From Streptomyces vilmorinianum (GTDB lineage: Bacteria; Actinomycetota; Actinomycetes; Streptomycetales; Streptomycetaceae), in contig NZ_CP040244.1 of assembly GCF_005517195.1 (NCBI RefSeq), positions 2,746,001 through 2,810,000 of the forward strand: a stretch of 64,000 nt of DNA, read 5' to 3'. Under the pieces are notes generated by a model. The model was not told the DNA's origin and ran no database searches. It saw nothing but the letters and a program-made list of their open reading frames with translations. Positions 1-9,808 of the stretch are shown here, piece by piece. Both the position numbers and the translations under genes were made by a program. Each line of letters starts with the position of its first letter. The stretch's first letter is position 1.

Positions 1-497
1 GCGGCGAGGCGCACCCCATCTACGCGCCGATGCTCCTGCCCGACCCCGCCACGGCGGCCGCGCTGCGCAACCAGACCGGCATCGCGCGGGCCTTCGAGTA
101 CTTCGACAAGGTCACCGTCGCCTGTGTGTCCATCGGCTCCTGGGAGCCGGGCATCTCGACCGTCCACGACATGCTCTCGGACGAGGAGCGCGCGCACTAC
201 GCCTCCCTCGGCGTCGCCGCCGAGATGTCCGCGCACCTCTTCGACGCCGACGGCCGCCGCGTGGGGCGTGACCTGGGCGAGCGCTGCATCACCGTCGAGG
301 CCGACCGGCTGCGCCGCATCCCCGAGGTCGTGGCGATCGCGGGCGGGCAGCGCAAGGCGGCGGCCATCGGGGCGGTCCTCCGCTCGGGCCTCGTCACCAG
401 CCTCGTGACCGACCGCGCCGCGGCGGACTACCTGCTGACAGAGTCGGCCCCCGGCGCCCGTCCGGCGCTGGAGCGCAAGGACCCGGACGACGTCTGA
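1..497 (+). CDS. SorC/DeoR-type sugar-binding transcriptional regulator, C-terminal part
   Basis: The reading frame is open from the left edge to a TGA, so the N-terminal helix-turn-helix lies outside the window. The visible ~165 residues resemble the effector-binding half of SorC-family regulators, which bind a phosphorylated sugar in a Rossmann-like fold. Typical features are the stretch around VACVSIGSW, the region RRIPEVVAIAGGQRKAAAIGAVLRSGLV and the C-terminal LVTDRAAADYLL, which match the conserved end of that domain. The target genes are unknown because the neighbours it would control lie to the left. Confidence 0.75.
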   Translation, partial: GEAHPIYAPMLLPDPATAAALRNQTGIARAFEYFDKVTVACVSIGSWEPGISTVHDMLSDEERAHYASLGVAAEMSAHLFDADGRRVGRDLGERCITVEADRLRRIPEVVAIAGGQRKAAAIGAVLRSGLVTSLVTDRAAADYLLTESAPGARPALERKDPDDV

Positions 498-514
498 CCC
501 CGAAGGGTCGCCCG

Positions 515-591
515 CCCGCGCCACACGCCCGCGCCACACGCCCGCGCCGCGCGGCCCGTGCCACACGCCCGCGCCGCGCGGCCCGCGAGCG
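515..591. repeat. GC-rich short tandem repeat in intergenic spacer
   Basis: The spacer between the regulator and the RNase gene contains two tandem copies of a 13-bp unit (CCCGCGCCACACG). Two copies of a longer related unit beginning CCCGCGCCGCGCGG then follow. No coding potential is evident. It looks like slippage-derived repeat DNA. Confidence 0.6.
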
Positions 592-609
592 GGGCGGGCG
601 GCCGCGGCG

Positions 610-615
610 TACCTT
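610..615 (+). promoter_or_regulatory. Putative -10 hexamer of a leaderless RNase transcript
   Basis: TACCTT ends six bases before the ATG at 622 and there is no Shine-Dalgarno sequence. This spacing fits a leaderless mRNA. No convincing -35 was identified. Confidence 0.4.
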
Positions 616-621
616 CGGGGC

Positions 622-1026
622 ATGCTGCTCCGGCCCCTGCGCGGCCTCCTCGCGCTGCTGCTCCTGTGCCTCGGGGCGCTCGTCGGCTGCTCGTCCGCGG
701 CGAGCGACCGCGCCCCCGCCCCCACCGGCTCCTCGGGACTCGAGACCGTCAGGGTCGCCGACCTCCCGGCCGAGGCCCGGACGACCCTCGGCCTCATCGA
801 GCGCGGCGGGCCCTTCCCGTACGAGAAGGACGGCGCGACCTTCTCCAACTTCGAGCGGATCCTGCCGCAGCACAAGCGCGGCTACTACCGCGAGTACACC
901 GTCCGCACCCCCGGCGAACGCGACCGCGGCGCCCGGCGGATCGTCACCGGGCAGGGTGGCGAGACCTACTACACGAACGACCACTACGAGACCTTCCGGG
1001 AGGTCCTGCCCGATGAAGCTCGATGA
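622..1026 (+). CDS. Barnase/RNase Sa-family guanyl-specific ribonuclease, lipoprotein form
   Basis: This 134-residue protein begins with a hydrophobic signal ending in a lipobox (ALVGC, Cys23), so it should be exported and lipid anchored. The mature part aligns by eye with RNase Sa. The catalytic set is present: Glu91 in REYTV, Arg102 and Arg106 in the GERDRGARRI segment, and His121 in NDHYETF. Family members cleave RNA after guanosine. Its last 14 bases overlap the start of a barstar-like gene, so enzyme and inhibitor are translationally coupled. Most characterised Streptomyces RNases of this family are freely secreted; the lipobox is the unusual part. Function is confident, anchoring is inferred. 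Confidence 0.85.
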   Translation: MLLRPLRGLLALLLLCLGALVGCSSAASDRAPAPTGSSGLETVRVADLPAEARTTLGLIERGGPFPYEKDGATFSNFERILPQHKRGYYREYTVRTPGERDRGARRIVTGQGGETYYTNDHYETFREVLPDEAR

Positions 1027-1333
1027 CGCGCTCGTCCTCGATCTGCGCGGGGTCGTGGACAAGGCCGCCTTCATGGACCGCTGCGCCACCGTCCTCGGGC
1101 TCCCCGGCTGGTTCGGGCGGAACTGGGACGCCCTCGCCGACTCCCTGACCGATCTCCCCGAACCGCTCGCCCTCGTCGTCACCGGCTGGCAGGCCTACGC
1201 CCAGGCCCGGCCGCGCGACTGGGAGATCGCCCAGGAGGTGTTCGCCACGGCCGCCGACACCAGCCCCACCGGCCTCACGGTCCTCCTCGCCCTTGGAGGA
1301 TCGGACGAAGAGGGTCCCGCAAGCCTCGGATGA
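1013..1333 (+). CDS. Barstar-family RNase inhibitor
   Basis: This is a 106-residue protein of barstar size. It carries the family hallmark WFGRNWDALADSLTDL near residue 30, whose Asp and Trp residues in barstar plug the RNase active site. The ATG lies inside the end of the RNase gene in another frame (14-bp overlap), which ties its production to that of the enzyme. It has no signal peptide, so it would act in the cytoplasm against RNase that has not yet been exported. A second start further upstream in the frame is possible, but the residues it would add match nothing in barstar. Confidence 0.88.
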   Translation: MKLDDALVLDLRGVVDKAAFMDRCATVLGLPGWFGRNWDALADSLTDLPEPLALVVTGWQAYAQARPRDWEIAQEVFATAADTSPTGLTVLLALGGSDEEGPASLG

Positions 1334-1407
1334 ATCGCCCGGGTCGGGTATGTACACGGCCGTGGGACAATGAACTACGTGCTTTTTCCCCTGGCTGAAA
1401 TGCCTAG

Positions 1408-2880
<1,473 letters not shown>

Positions 2881-2888
2881 TCCTTCGT

Positions 2889-2926
2889 GCGAAGGCCCCC
2901 GCGAGTCGCCTCGCGGGGGCCTTCGC
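2889..2926. terminator. Bidirectional hairpin terminator between guaB1 and the SGNH esterase gene
   Basis: A perfect 16-bp inverted repeat (2889-2904 pairing with 2911-2926, six-base loop) sits between two convergent genes, 8 bp after guaB1 and 5 bp before the esterase stop. It has no T-run, as is usual for Streptomyces terminators. Confidence 0.9.
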
Positions 2927-2931
2927 CGTAC

Positions 2932-3957
2932 TCAGCCCCGTACGTGGGGGCGCAGCGCATCCGCGACGGCCGCCGCCATCCGCGCGTGTCCCCGGTCGTC
3001 GGGGTGCAGCCCGTCCGCCAGGTCCTCGGGGCCGAGCAGGGCACGTCCGGAGAGCACCAGAAGCCGCTCGTCGCCCTCGGCCGCCAGGTCCCGGCCCGCG
3101 TGCTCCATCGCCGTGCGCAGATCGTCCAGAGTGGCGCCCAGGGCGTTCCGGGTGGTCTCGGCCTCCGGGCGCAGCACCGGGGAGAGGACGAGCAGCGGGG
3201 TGTCGGGGTGGCCGCGGCGCACCAGCGTGACGAAGGCCCGGGTCGTCTCGTAGAGCAGGCTCGCCGAACTGGGGACCGCCGACCAGCAGTTGGTGCCGAA
3301 GGCGAGGGTGATCAGCTCTCCCGGCAGGCCGGCGAGCTGCTCGGCCAGCGGGAGCTCGCCGCGCGCCCCGCCCGCGTACCCGAGGTTCACCGCGTCCACG
3401 CCGAGCGCGCGCCCGGCCGTGGCCGGCCAGGAGAGGGCGGGCCGGGTGGACCACCAGCCCTCCGTGATCGAGTCGCCGTGCACGAGCCAGCGCGGTCGCC
3501 GGGGGAGCGGCGCGACCGAGCCGCCGTGCGCCCGCAGGCCCAGGACGACGGGCGCCCGGTGTTCGGGCACGTACACCGTGAACGGGCCGCCCTGGGAAGG
3601 GAGTCGGAGCACGACCGACTGCTCCTCGACCGGTTCGGTGAAGACCTCGCCGACGCATCGCAGGCCCTGCCACAGCGCGAAGCAGTGCGGCAGCTCCCCG
3701 CCCGCGTCCGCCCGGTAGCGCAGCTCCACCGCCCGGGTGCCGGGCGCGGCCGTGAACTCGACCCGTACGCCGATGGGTAGAGCGGCCCGCTCGGCGGTGT
3801 CCCAGGGCAGCCGGGCCAGGTCGGCGGGGTCGGCCCGCACCGGACGGCCCCCGTCGAGCCAGGCCGTGCCCCGCAGAAACGGTTCCGGATCCAGCCAGCC
3901 CACCGATGCCTCCGATCCAGGTGACGCAGCGGGCTCGCAGAGTCGGTCATCCGGCAT
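2932..3957 (-). CDS. SGNH/GDSL-family hydrolase with N-terminal beta-sandwich
   Basis: The 341-residue protein has the SGNH blocks in its second half: GDSITEG (nucleophile Ser), a Gly in GYAGGARGE, GTN with the oxyanion Asn, and DGLHPDD with the catalytic Asp-His pair. The first ~150 residues (WLRG.. GVRVEFTAA.. VELRYRAD..) look like the carbohydrate-binding-like beta domain found in SsfX3-type esterases. There is no signal peptide, so a cytoplasmic or non-classical esterase is expected. The substrate cannot be read from the sequence. It is convergent with guaB1 and divergent from the permease gene. Confidence 0.8.
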   Translation of the reverse strand: MPDDRLCEPAASPGSEASVGWLDPEPFLRGTAWLDGGRPVRADPADLARLPWDTAERAALPIGVRVEFTAAPGTRAVELRYRADAGGELPHCFALWQGLRCVGEVFTEPVEEQSVVLRLPSQGGPFTVYVPEHRAPVVLGLRAHGGSVAPLPRRPRWLVHGDSITEGWWSTRPALSWPATAGRALGVDAVNLGYAGGARGELPLAEQLAGLPGELITLAFGTNCWSAVPSSASLLYETTRAFVTLVRRGHPDTPLLVLSPVLRPEAETTRNALGATLDDLRTAMEHAGRDLAAEGDERLLVLSGRALLGPEDLADGLHPDDRGHARMAAAVADALRPHVRG

Positions 3958-4041
3958 GAGGAGTCAATGCGCATGCGGAGGGCGCTTCACACACCCAATG
4001 TGTCGATTCATGCGGGGGAGCGCAATGTTTCCCCGTCTGTG

Positions 4042-4077
4042 CCGCAAGTGCGCAATGATCATCCGCAGGTGCGCAAC
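4042..4077. promoter_or_regulatory. Phased direct repeats upstream of the permease (putative Lrp operator)
   Basis: CCGCAAGTGCGCAAT (4042-4056) and CCGCAGGTGCGCAAC (4063-4077) are near-identical and start exactly 21 bp apart, two helical turns. This fits a multimeric Lrp/AsnC regulator, and an Lrp gene lies in the same operon. The core GCGCAAC recurs upstream of davA. Apart from this element, the 290-bp spacer 3958-4246 shows nothing recognisable. Confidence 0.55.
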
Positions 4078-4246
4078 AACCCTGCATTACGAGCGCGAAG
4101 TCTGGGGCTTAGGCTCATGCCTCGTACCAGGAGTGGCGGCGACCGCCTGCTCGGCGGTTCCCCCATCCCTCGCGGACTTGTTCGTCATGTCCGCGCACCG
4201 CCGTGGTCGTCGCTTTTCAACAGGCAGCGATCAAGGAGCCCCCGCA

Positions 4247-5713
4247 GTGCTGGATCACGGCGCAGCCCCGCCGGCCACCGAGCCGACCGTCCCCAAGTCT
4301 TCCGGGCTCTCCGCCCTGACCCGGCGCAAGCCGGTAGAACGCCTGGTCGCCGAGGGTGGCCAGGGTGAGGGCGGCTCGCTTCGCCGCTCGCTCTCGATGT
4401 GGCAGCTGACCATGATCAGCATCGGTGCCACGCTCGGCACCGGCATCTTCGTCGTCCTCGGCGAGGCGGTTCCGCTGGCCGGTCCGGCGGTCACCGTCGC
4501 CTTCGTCTTCGCCGGCCTCACGGCGCTGTTCTCGGCGCTCTCGTACGCAGAACTGGCCGGTACCATCCCCGTCGCCGGCTCCTCCTACTCGTATGCGTAC
4601 GCAACGATGGGTGAAGTCGTCGCCTGGGTGTGCGGCTGGTGTCTGCTCCTCGAGTACGGCGTGTCGGTCGCGGCCGTGGCCGTCGGCTGGGGCGACTACC
4701 TGAACGAACTGCTCGACGGAACCCTCGGGGTGACCCTCCCGACCGCGCTCTCCGCGCCTCCCGGTGATGGCGGCATATTCAACCTGCCCGCCCTGATCGT
4801 CGTCGTGCTCGCCATGCTGTTCCTGCTCGGCGGCGCCAGGGAATCGGCCCGCGCGAACACGATCATGGTGTTCGTCAAGATCGCCTCGCTCGTGCTCTTC
4901 TGCGTGATCGGCTTCATGGGCTTCAAGTCCGGCAACTACGCGGACTTCATGCCGCTCGGCGTCGGCAGCATCGGCGCCGCCGGCGCGATTCTCTTCTTCT
5001 CGTACATCGGCTTCGACGCCGCCTCCACCGCCGGTGAGGAGGCCAAGAACCCCAAGCGTGACCTGCCCCGGGCGATCATGCTCTCGCTGCTGATCGTCAC
5101 CGCGCTGTACGTGCTCGTCGCGGCCGTCGCCGTGGGCGCGTGGGACTGGAAGAAGTTCGCCGGCTCCGAAGCCTCGCTCGCCGCGATCATGAACGATGTC
5201 ACCGGCCAGAGCTTCTGGGGCACGCTCCTCGCCGCGGGCGCGGTCATCTCCATCGCCAGCGTCGTCCTGACCGTGCTCTACGGCCAGACCCGCATCCTCT
5301 TCGCGATGTCCCGCGACGGCCTCGTGCCCAAGGTCTTCGGCAAGGTCAACCCCAAGACGGGGACCCCCCGGACCAACACGGTGATCGTCTCGCTCTTCTG
5401 CGGCGTTCTCGCCGCGGCGGTCCCGCTCGGCGAGCTGGTCAACGCGACCAGCATCGGCACACTCTTCGCCTTCGCCCTGGTCAACGTCGCCGTCGTGGTG
5501 CTGCGCTACAAGCGGCCCGACATGGACCGTTCCTTCAAGGTGCCGTTCGGACCGCTCTTCCCGGCCCTCGGCTTCCTCTGCTGCGGATACAGCATGTACA
5601 AGCTCGACCTGATCACCTGGGCGTACTTCGGTGCCTGGATGGCCGCGGGCCTCGTGTTCTACTTCCTGTACGGCATGCGCCGCTCCCGACTGGCCACAGA
5701 CGCAGAGAAGTGA
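4247..5713 (+). CDS. APC-family cationic amino-acid permease
   Basis: A 488-residue integral membrane protein with about 12 hydrophobic segments. The APC signature at the first helix is IGATLGTGIFVVLGEAV, and a later conserved segment reads FFSYIGFDAASTAGEEAKNP, as in the YfnA/CAT group of basic amino-acid transporters. GTG at 4247 was chosen because AAGGAG lies seven bases upstream; longer in-frame extensions read through a spacer with no transporter character. It is followed after 10 bp by an Lrp gene, and lysine-degrading enzymes lie nearby, so lysine or another basic amino acid is the likely substrate (inference). Confidence 0.85.
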   Translation: MLDHGAAPPATEPTVPKSSGLSALTRRKPVERLVAEGGQGEGGSLRRSLSMWQLTMISIGATLGTGIFVVLGEAVPLAGPAVTVAFVFAGLTALFSALSYAELAGTIPVAGSSYSYAYATMGEVVAWVCGWCLLLEYGVSVAAVAVGWGDYLNELLDGTLGVTLPTALSAPPGDGGIFNLPALIVVVLAMLFLLGGARESARANTIMVFVKIASLVLFCVIGFMGFKSGNYADFMPLGVGSIGAAGAILFFSYIGFDAASTAGEEAKNPKRDLPRAIMLSLLIVTALYVLVAAVAVGAWDWKKFAGSEASLAAIMNDVTGQSFWGTLLAAGAVISIASVVLTVLYGQTRILFAMSRDGLVPKVFGKVNPKTGTPRTNTVIVSLFCGVLAAAVPLGELVNATSIGTLFAFALVNVAVVVLRYKRPDMDRSFKVPFGPLFPALGFLCCGYSMYKLDLITWAYFGAWMAAGLVFYFLYGMRRSRLATDAEK

Positions 5714-5723
5714 TCCACCCGTA

Positions 5724-6179
5724 GTGCGACTCAACGACCTCGACGAACGCATCGTCCACGCCCTCGCGGAGGACGCCCGCCGCTCGTACGCCGACATCGG
5801 CTCGCTCGTCGGGCTCTCCGCGCCCGCCGTCAAGCGGCGCGTGGACCGGCTGCGGGCCGAAGGCGCCATCACCGGCTTCACCGTACGGGTGGACCCGGCG
5901 GCGCTCGGCTGGGAGACCGAGGGGTTCGTCGAGATCTACTGTCGCCACAACACCTCGCCGGACGACATCCGGCGAGGCCTGGAGCGCTACCCCGAGGTGG
6001 TGTCCGCGTCGACCGTCACCGGCGACGCGGACGCCGTCGTGCAGGTCTTCGCCTCCGACATGCGCCACTTCGAGCGCGTCCTGGAGCGGATCGCGGGCGA
6101 GCCGTTCGTGGAGCGCACCAAGTCCGTCCTGGTGCTCTCGCCGCTGCTGCGGCGCTTCTCCTCCGGCTCGCCCGCGTAG
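5724..6179 (+). CDS. Lrp/AsnC-family transcriptional regulator
   Basis: A 151-residue regulator with an N-terminal AsnC-type HTH (LDERIVHALAEDARRSYADIG...) and a C-terminal RAM ligand-binding domain. The start is GTG, 10 bp after the permease stop, so the two are probably co-transcribed. Lrp proteins of this size bind an amino acid and phased DNA repeats. The obvious candidate targets are the CGCAA repeats before the permease and before davA, which would make this a lysine-responsive local regulator (inference). Confidence 0.88.
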   Translation: MRLNDLDERIVHALAEDARRSYADIGSLVGLSAPAVKRRVDRLRAEGAITGFTVRVDPAALGWETEGFVEIYCRHNTSPDDIRRGLERYPEVVSASTVTGDADAVVQVFASDMRHFERVLERIAGEPFVERTKSVLVLSPLLRRFSSGSPA

Positions 6180-6258
6180 CCCTGGCGGGCGGCAGGAGCC
6201 GAAGGGCGGTGCGGGCCGTGGTTCCCGCACCGCCGCCGCGCCCCTCGCCCTGGTCGCC

Positions 6259-6807
6259 CTAGTTGTACGGGACCTGCCAGGGCAGGACCTTGAAGTCACC
6301 GGTGCCCGCCTTCGTCTTCTCGAACGGCGCGGCGCTGGTGCACTTCGGCACCTCGTCCTCCGACGGGTCGTTGGACGCCATCCAGCTGTAGCCGAGACGG
6401 TCGTGCTTCCCCAGGTCGTGCACCGAGATGCCGACTCGCTTGCCCAGGGACGGCGCCAGCAGACCGTCCGCCCGGGTGATCACCCCCGTGACTGTCGCGA
6501 CCTTGCCGCCCGTCACCAGGCAGTCCACCTTCACGTCGGCCGAGGCCGCGAAGTCCCCGATGTAGTGGCTGAAGCTGAAGGTGCCCGTCGCCTTCGCCGG
6601 GTCCCGCTGGTCCTTCGCCGCCAGATGCGCGTCGAACGTGAAGGTGATGTCGTCCCCGGCCGGCCGGTAGAGCTTCGCGGTCCCGGTCAGCGCGGCCGCC
6701 TCGCGGATGCCGCCCTCGCCGTCCCCCGAGGCGACGGCGGAGCCCGCGGCCCCCGTGGTGATCAGCAGAGCGGCGGCCAGGGCGGCGATCTTCGTACGGC
6801 GGTTCAT
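6259..6807 (-). CDS. Secreted protein of unknown function
   Basis: The predicted 182-residue protein starts MNRRTKIAALAAALLITTGAA and has a Sec signal peptide ending near AVASG. The rest looks like a small all-beta secreted domain: it mentions no catalytic motif and contains two cysteines that could pair (VDCLVTG and VPKCTSAAP). The start is supported by a GAAAGGA purine stretch just upstream. It is transcribed away from davA and shares the 300-bp control region with it. I do not recognise a characterised family. Confidence 0.65.
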   Translation of the reverse strand: MNRRTKIAALAAALLITTGAAGSAVASGDGEGGIREAAALTGTAKLYRPAGDDITFTFDAHLAAKDQRDPAKATGTFSFSHYIGDFAASADVKVDCLVTGGKVATVTGVITRADGLLAPSLGKRVGISVHDLGKHDRLGYSWMASNDPSEDEVPKCTSAAPFEKTKAGTGDFKVLPWQVPYN

Positions 6808-6947
6808 GTCGGTCCTTTCGGCAGGTCGGCCCGGTGTCCTGCGGGCAGCCACCACTCTTCCGCCCGGCCCGCCGCAGGGCGTCGCGCCGGAGAACGGTCC
6901 TGCTCTCCGCCGTGCGGCGGGGGAGCCCTGCGACCCGAGCAGGAGGG

Positions 6948-7009
6948 GTGCGCAACGAATCGCCGCGGCCTCCGGGTATCGCGCAACGGTTCGACGGTCG
7001 GTCCGCAAC
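6948..7009. promoter_or_regulatory. Phased CGCAAC repeats in the davA / secreted-protein divergent region
   Basis: GCGCAAC at 6950-6956 and 6981-6987 and CCGCAAC at 7003-7009 lie 31 and 22 bp apart, close to three and two helical turns. The core matches the repeats at 4051-4077 before the permease. They sit 97 to 156 bp before davA in the divergent spacer 6808-7105, as expected for an Lrp-type operator array. Confidence 0.5.
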
Positions 7010-7105
7010 GGTCGCGCCTTGTCCCGGCCGAGCCCGGAAACGTACCGTTTTTGACGTCTCCCCGACGCCCTACCCGCCCTCCCGCACCTGACAGAGGACC
7101 CGCCG

Positions 7106-7912
7106 ATGCCGCCGCTGCGCACCGCCCTGCTCCAGAGCTCCGGACAGCCCGGTGACGTGGCCGCCAATCTCGCCGTCCTCGAGGAGGCCGCCGGCCGCGC
7201 CGCGGCCGCCGGAGCCCGCCTCCTGATCGCGCCCGAGCTCTTCCTCACGGGCTACGCGATCGGCGAGGACGTCCCCCGGCTCGCCGAGCCCGCCGACGGG
7301 CCCTCCGCCCAGGCGATCGGCGCCCTCGCCGCGCGCCACGGCCTCGCGATCGTCTACGGCTACCCGGAGCGGGACACCGAGCGGCACGGGGTCCTGTACA
7401 ACTCCGCGCAGCTGATCGGCGCCGACGGCGCCCGGCTCGCGAACTACCGCAAGACCCACCTCTTCGGCTGCTTCGAGCAGAAGTGGTTCACGCCCGGCGA
7501 GGAGACGGTCGTCCAGGCCGAGCTCGACGGCGTCCGGCTCGGCATGATGATCTGCTACGACGTCGAGTTCCCGGAGAACGTCCGCTCGCACGCCCTGGCC
7601 GGCACCGACTTCCTCGTGGTCCCGACCGCGCAGATGCACCCCTTCCAGTTCGTCGCCGAGTCCGTCGTCCCGGTCCGCGCCTTCGAGAACCAGATGTACG
7701 TGGCGTACGTGAACCGGACCGGGCCCGAGGGCGAGTTCGAGTTCGTCGGCCTCTCCACGCTCGCCGGCCCCGACGGCACCTCCCGCGCCCGCGCCGGACG
7801 CGGCGAGGACCTGGTCTTCGGCGAGGTCGACGCCGACTTCCTGGCGGCCTCCCGCGAGAACAACCCCTATCTGCGCGACCGCCGCCCCGGCCTCTACGGC
7901 TCCCTCGTCTGA
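7106..7912 (+). CDS. davA: 5-aminopentanamidase (DavA-like nitrilase-superfamily amidase)
   Basis: A 268-residue carbon-nitrogen hydrolase. The nitrilase triad is intact: Glu44 in APELFLTGY, Lys116 in YRKTHLF and Cys150 in MICYDVEFPEN. The motif wording and length match Pseudomonas DavA, which hydrolyses 5-aminovaleramide to 5-aminovalerate. The next gene encodes a DavB-like lysine 2-monooxygenase that makes that substrate, which supports the assignment. No strong Shine-Dalgarno is visible beyond AGAGGA. Without that context only 'carbon-nitrogen hydrolase' would be justified. Confidence 0.82.
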   Translation: MPPLRTALLQSSGQPGDVAANLAVLEEAAGRAAAAGARLLIAPELFLTGYAIGEDVPRLAEPADGPSAQAIGALAARHGLAIVYGYPERDTERHGVLYNSAQLIGADGARLANYRKTHLFGCFEQKWFTPGEETVVQAELDGVRLGMMICYDVEFPENVRSHALAGTDFLVVPTAQMHPFQFVAESVVPVRAFENQMYVAYVNRTGPEGEFEFVGLSTLAGPDGTSRARAGRGEDLVFGEVDADFLAASRENNPYLRDRRPGLYGSLV

Positions 7913-7992
7913 GCCGCCCTCCCCGCCTGCAGCGACCTCTGCCGCCTCCCGCCCCGCCCTCCCCAGTTTTCCGTGCAAGGAGTCCGTACCCC

Positions 7993-9702
7993 ATGACGTC
8001 CACGGTGCCCACCGCCGTCCAGCACACCGACGCGCAGCCGCCGATCACCATGTTCGGTCCGGACTTCCCGTACGCCTACGACGACTTCCTGGCCCACCCG
8101 GCCGGGCTCGGCCAGATACCCGCGACCGAGCACGGCACCGAGGTCGCCGTCATCGGCGGCGGGCTCTCCGGCATCATCGCCGCCTACGAGCTGATGAAGA
8201 TGGGCCTCAAGCCCGTCGTCTACGAGGCCGACCAGATCGGCGGCCGGCTGCGTACCGTCGGCTTCGAGGGCACGGGCACCGAGGAGCTGAACTGCGAGCT
8301 GGGCGCGATGCGCTTTCCGCCCTCCTCCACGGCGCTGCAGCACTACATCGACCTGGTGGGCCTGAAGACCAAGCCCTTCCCGAACCCGCTCGCCGAGTCC
8401 ACCCCGTCGACCGTCGTCGACCTCAAGGGCGAGTCGCACTACGCGGTGACCGTCGACGACCTCCCGCAGGTCTACCGCGACGTGATGAACGCGTGGAACG
8501 CCTGCCTGGACGAGGGCGCCGACTTCTCCGACATGAACCGCGCCATGCGCGAGCGCGACGTCCCGCGCATCCGCGAGATCTGGGCGAAGCTCGTCGAGAA
8601 GCTCGACAATCAGACCTTCTACGGCTTCCTGTGCGAGTCGGAGGCGTTCAAGTCCTTCCGGCACCGTGAGATCTTCGGCCAGGTCGGCTTCGGCACCGGC
8701 GGCTGGGACACCGACTTCCCCAACTCCATCCTGGAGATCCTCCGGGTCGTCTACACCGAGGCCGACGACCACCACCGCGGCATCGTGGGCGGCTCGCAGC
8801 AGCTGCCGCTGCGCCTGTGGGAGCGCGAGCCGGAGAAGATCGTCCACTGGGCGCAGGGCACGTCCCTGAAGTCCCTGCACGAGGGCGACCCGAAGCCGGC
8901 CGTGACCCGGCTGAACCGCACCGTCGGCAACCGGATCACGGTCACCGACGCGTCCGGCGACATCCGCACGTACCAGGCGGCGATCTTCACCGCCCAGTCG
9001 TGGATGCTGCTCTCCAAGATCGCCTGCGACGACTCGCTCTTCCCGATCGACCACTGGACGGCGATCGAGCGCACCCACTACATGGAGTCGTCCAAGCTCT
9101 TCGTCCCCGTGGACCGGCCGTTCTGGCTGGACAAGGCCGTCGACGACAGGGGAAATCCGACCGGCCGTGACGTCATGTCGATGACGCTGACCGACCGGAT
9201 GACCCGTGGCACGTACCTGCTGGACGACGGCCCGGACAAGCCGGCCGTCATCTGCCTCTCGTACACCTGGTGCGACGACAGCCTGAAGTGGCTGCCGCTG
9301 TCCGCGAACGAGCGGATGGAGGTCATGCTGAAGTCGCTCGGCGAGATCTACCCGAAGGTCGACATCCGGAAGCACATCATCGGCAACCCGGTGACGGTCT
9401 CCTGGGAGAACGAGCCCTACTTCATGGGCGCCTTCAAGGCCAACCTGCCGGGTCACTACCGCTACCAGCGCCGCCTGTTCACGCACTTCATGCAGGACCG
9501 GCTGCCGGAGGACAAGCGGGGCATCTTCCTCGCGGGCGACGACATCTCCTGGACGGCCGGCTGGGCCGAGGGCGCCGTGCAGACCGCGCTGAACGCCGTG
9601 TGGGGCGTGATGCACCACTTCGGCGGCGCGACCGACGGCACCAACCCGGGCCCGGGCGACGTGTACGACGAGATCGCCCCGGTGGAGCTTCCGGAGGACT
9701 GA
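7993..9702 (+). CDS. davB: L-lysine 2-monooxygenase (DavB-like flavin amine oxidase)
   Basis: A 569-residue FAD enzyme starting 10 bases after an AAGGAG box. The dinucleotide-binding motif VAVIGGGLSGIIAAYELMKMG lies near residues 49-69 and is followed by the GGRLRT motif. Long stretches correspond closely, from memory, to Pseudomonas putida DavB: ITMFGPDFPYAYDDFLAHPAGLG, FGQVGFGTGGWDTDFPNS, the SMTLTDRMTRGTYL segment and GDDISWTAGWAEGAVQTALNAVWG. The reaction is L-lysine + O2 to 5-aminovaleramide + CO2. With DavA upstream (80-bp spacer) it forms the first two steps of the aminovalerate route. The 5-aminovalerate transaminase is not in the window. Confidence 0.87.
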   Translation: MTSTVPTAVQHTDAQPPITMFGPDFPYAYDDFLAHPAGLGQIPATEHGTEVAVIGGGLSGIIAAYELMKMGLKPVVYEADQIGGRLRTVGFEGTGTEELNCELGAMRFPPSSTALQHYIDLVGLKTKPFPNPLAESTPSTVVDLKGESHYAVTVDDLPQVYRDVMNAWNACLDEGADFSDMNRAMRERDVPRIREIWAKLVEKLDNQTFYGFLCESEAFKSFRHREIFGQVGFGTGGWDTDFPNSILEILRVVYTEADDHHRGIVGGSQQLPLRLWEREPEKIVHWAQGTSLKSLHEGDPKPAVTRLNRTVGNRITVTDASGDIRTYQAAIFTAQSWMLLSKIACDDSLFPIDHWTAIERTHYMESSKLFVPVDRPFWLDKAVDDRGNPTGRDVMSMTLTDRMTRGTYLLDDGPDKPAVICLSYTWCDDSLKWLPLSANERMEVMLKSLGEIYPKVDIRKHIIGNPVTVSWENEPYFMGAFKANLPGHYRYQRRLFTHFMQDRLPEDKRGIFLAGDDISWTAGWAEGAVQTALNAVWGVMHHFGGATDGTNPGPGDVYDEIAPVELPED

Positions 9703-9721
9703 CCCCCGTCCCGCGCACACA

Positions 9722-9755
9722 GACCGGCCCCCGTGGAACTTCCCGGGGGCCGGTC
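9722..9755. terminator. Hairpin terminator after davB
   Basis: A 12-bp perfect stem (9722-9733 with 9744-9755) lies 20 bp after the davB stop and before the convergent DUF5995 gene, so it probably serves both. Confidence 0.85.
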
Positions 9756-9808
9756 CCGTTGGGGGAGTGGGGCGGACAGCACCGGCGTGCGAGCGGCCGC
9801 GAGAGTGG

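Noticed and set aside
4217..5881. Long minus-strand open frame opposite the APC permease
   Set aside because: It is an antisense shadow caused by high third-position GC. Its translation is Asp/Glu/Gly/Arg-rich with no domain, while the plus strand encodes a clear transporter with a good ribosome-binding site.
7483..7992. N-terminal extension of DavB reading back into davA
   Set aside because: The frame is open, but the extra residues are Arg/Pro-rich shadow sequence of davA. An AAGGAG box precedes the ATG at 7993, and DavB homologues begin there.
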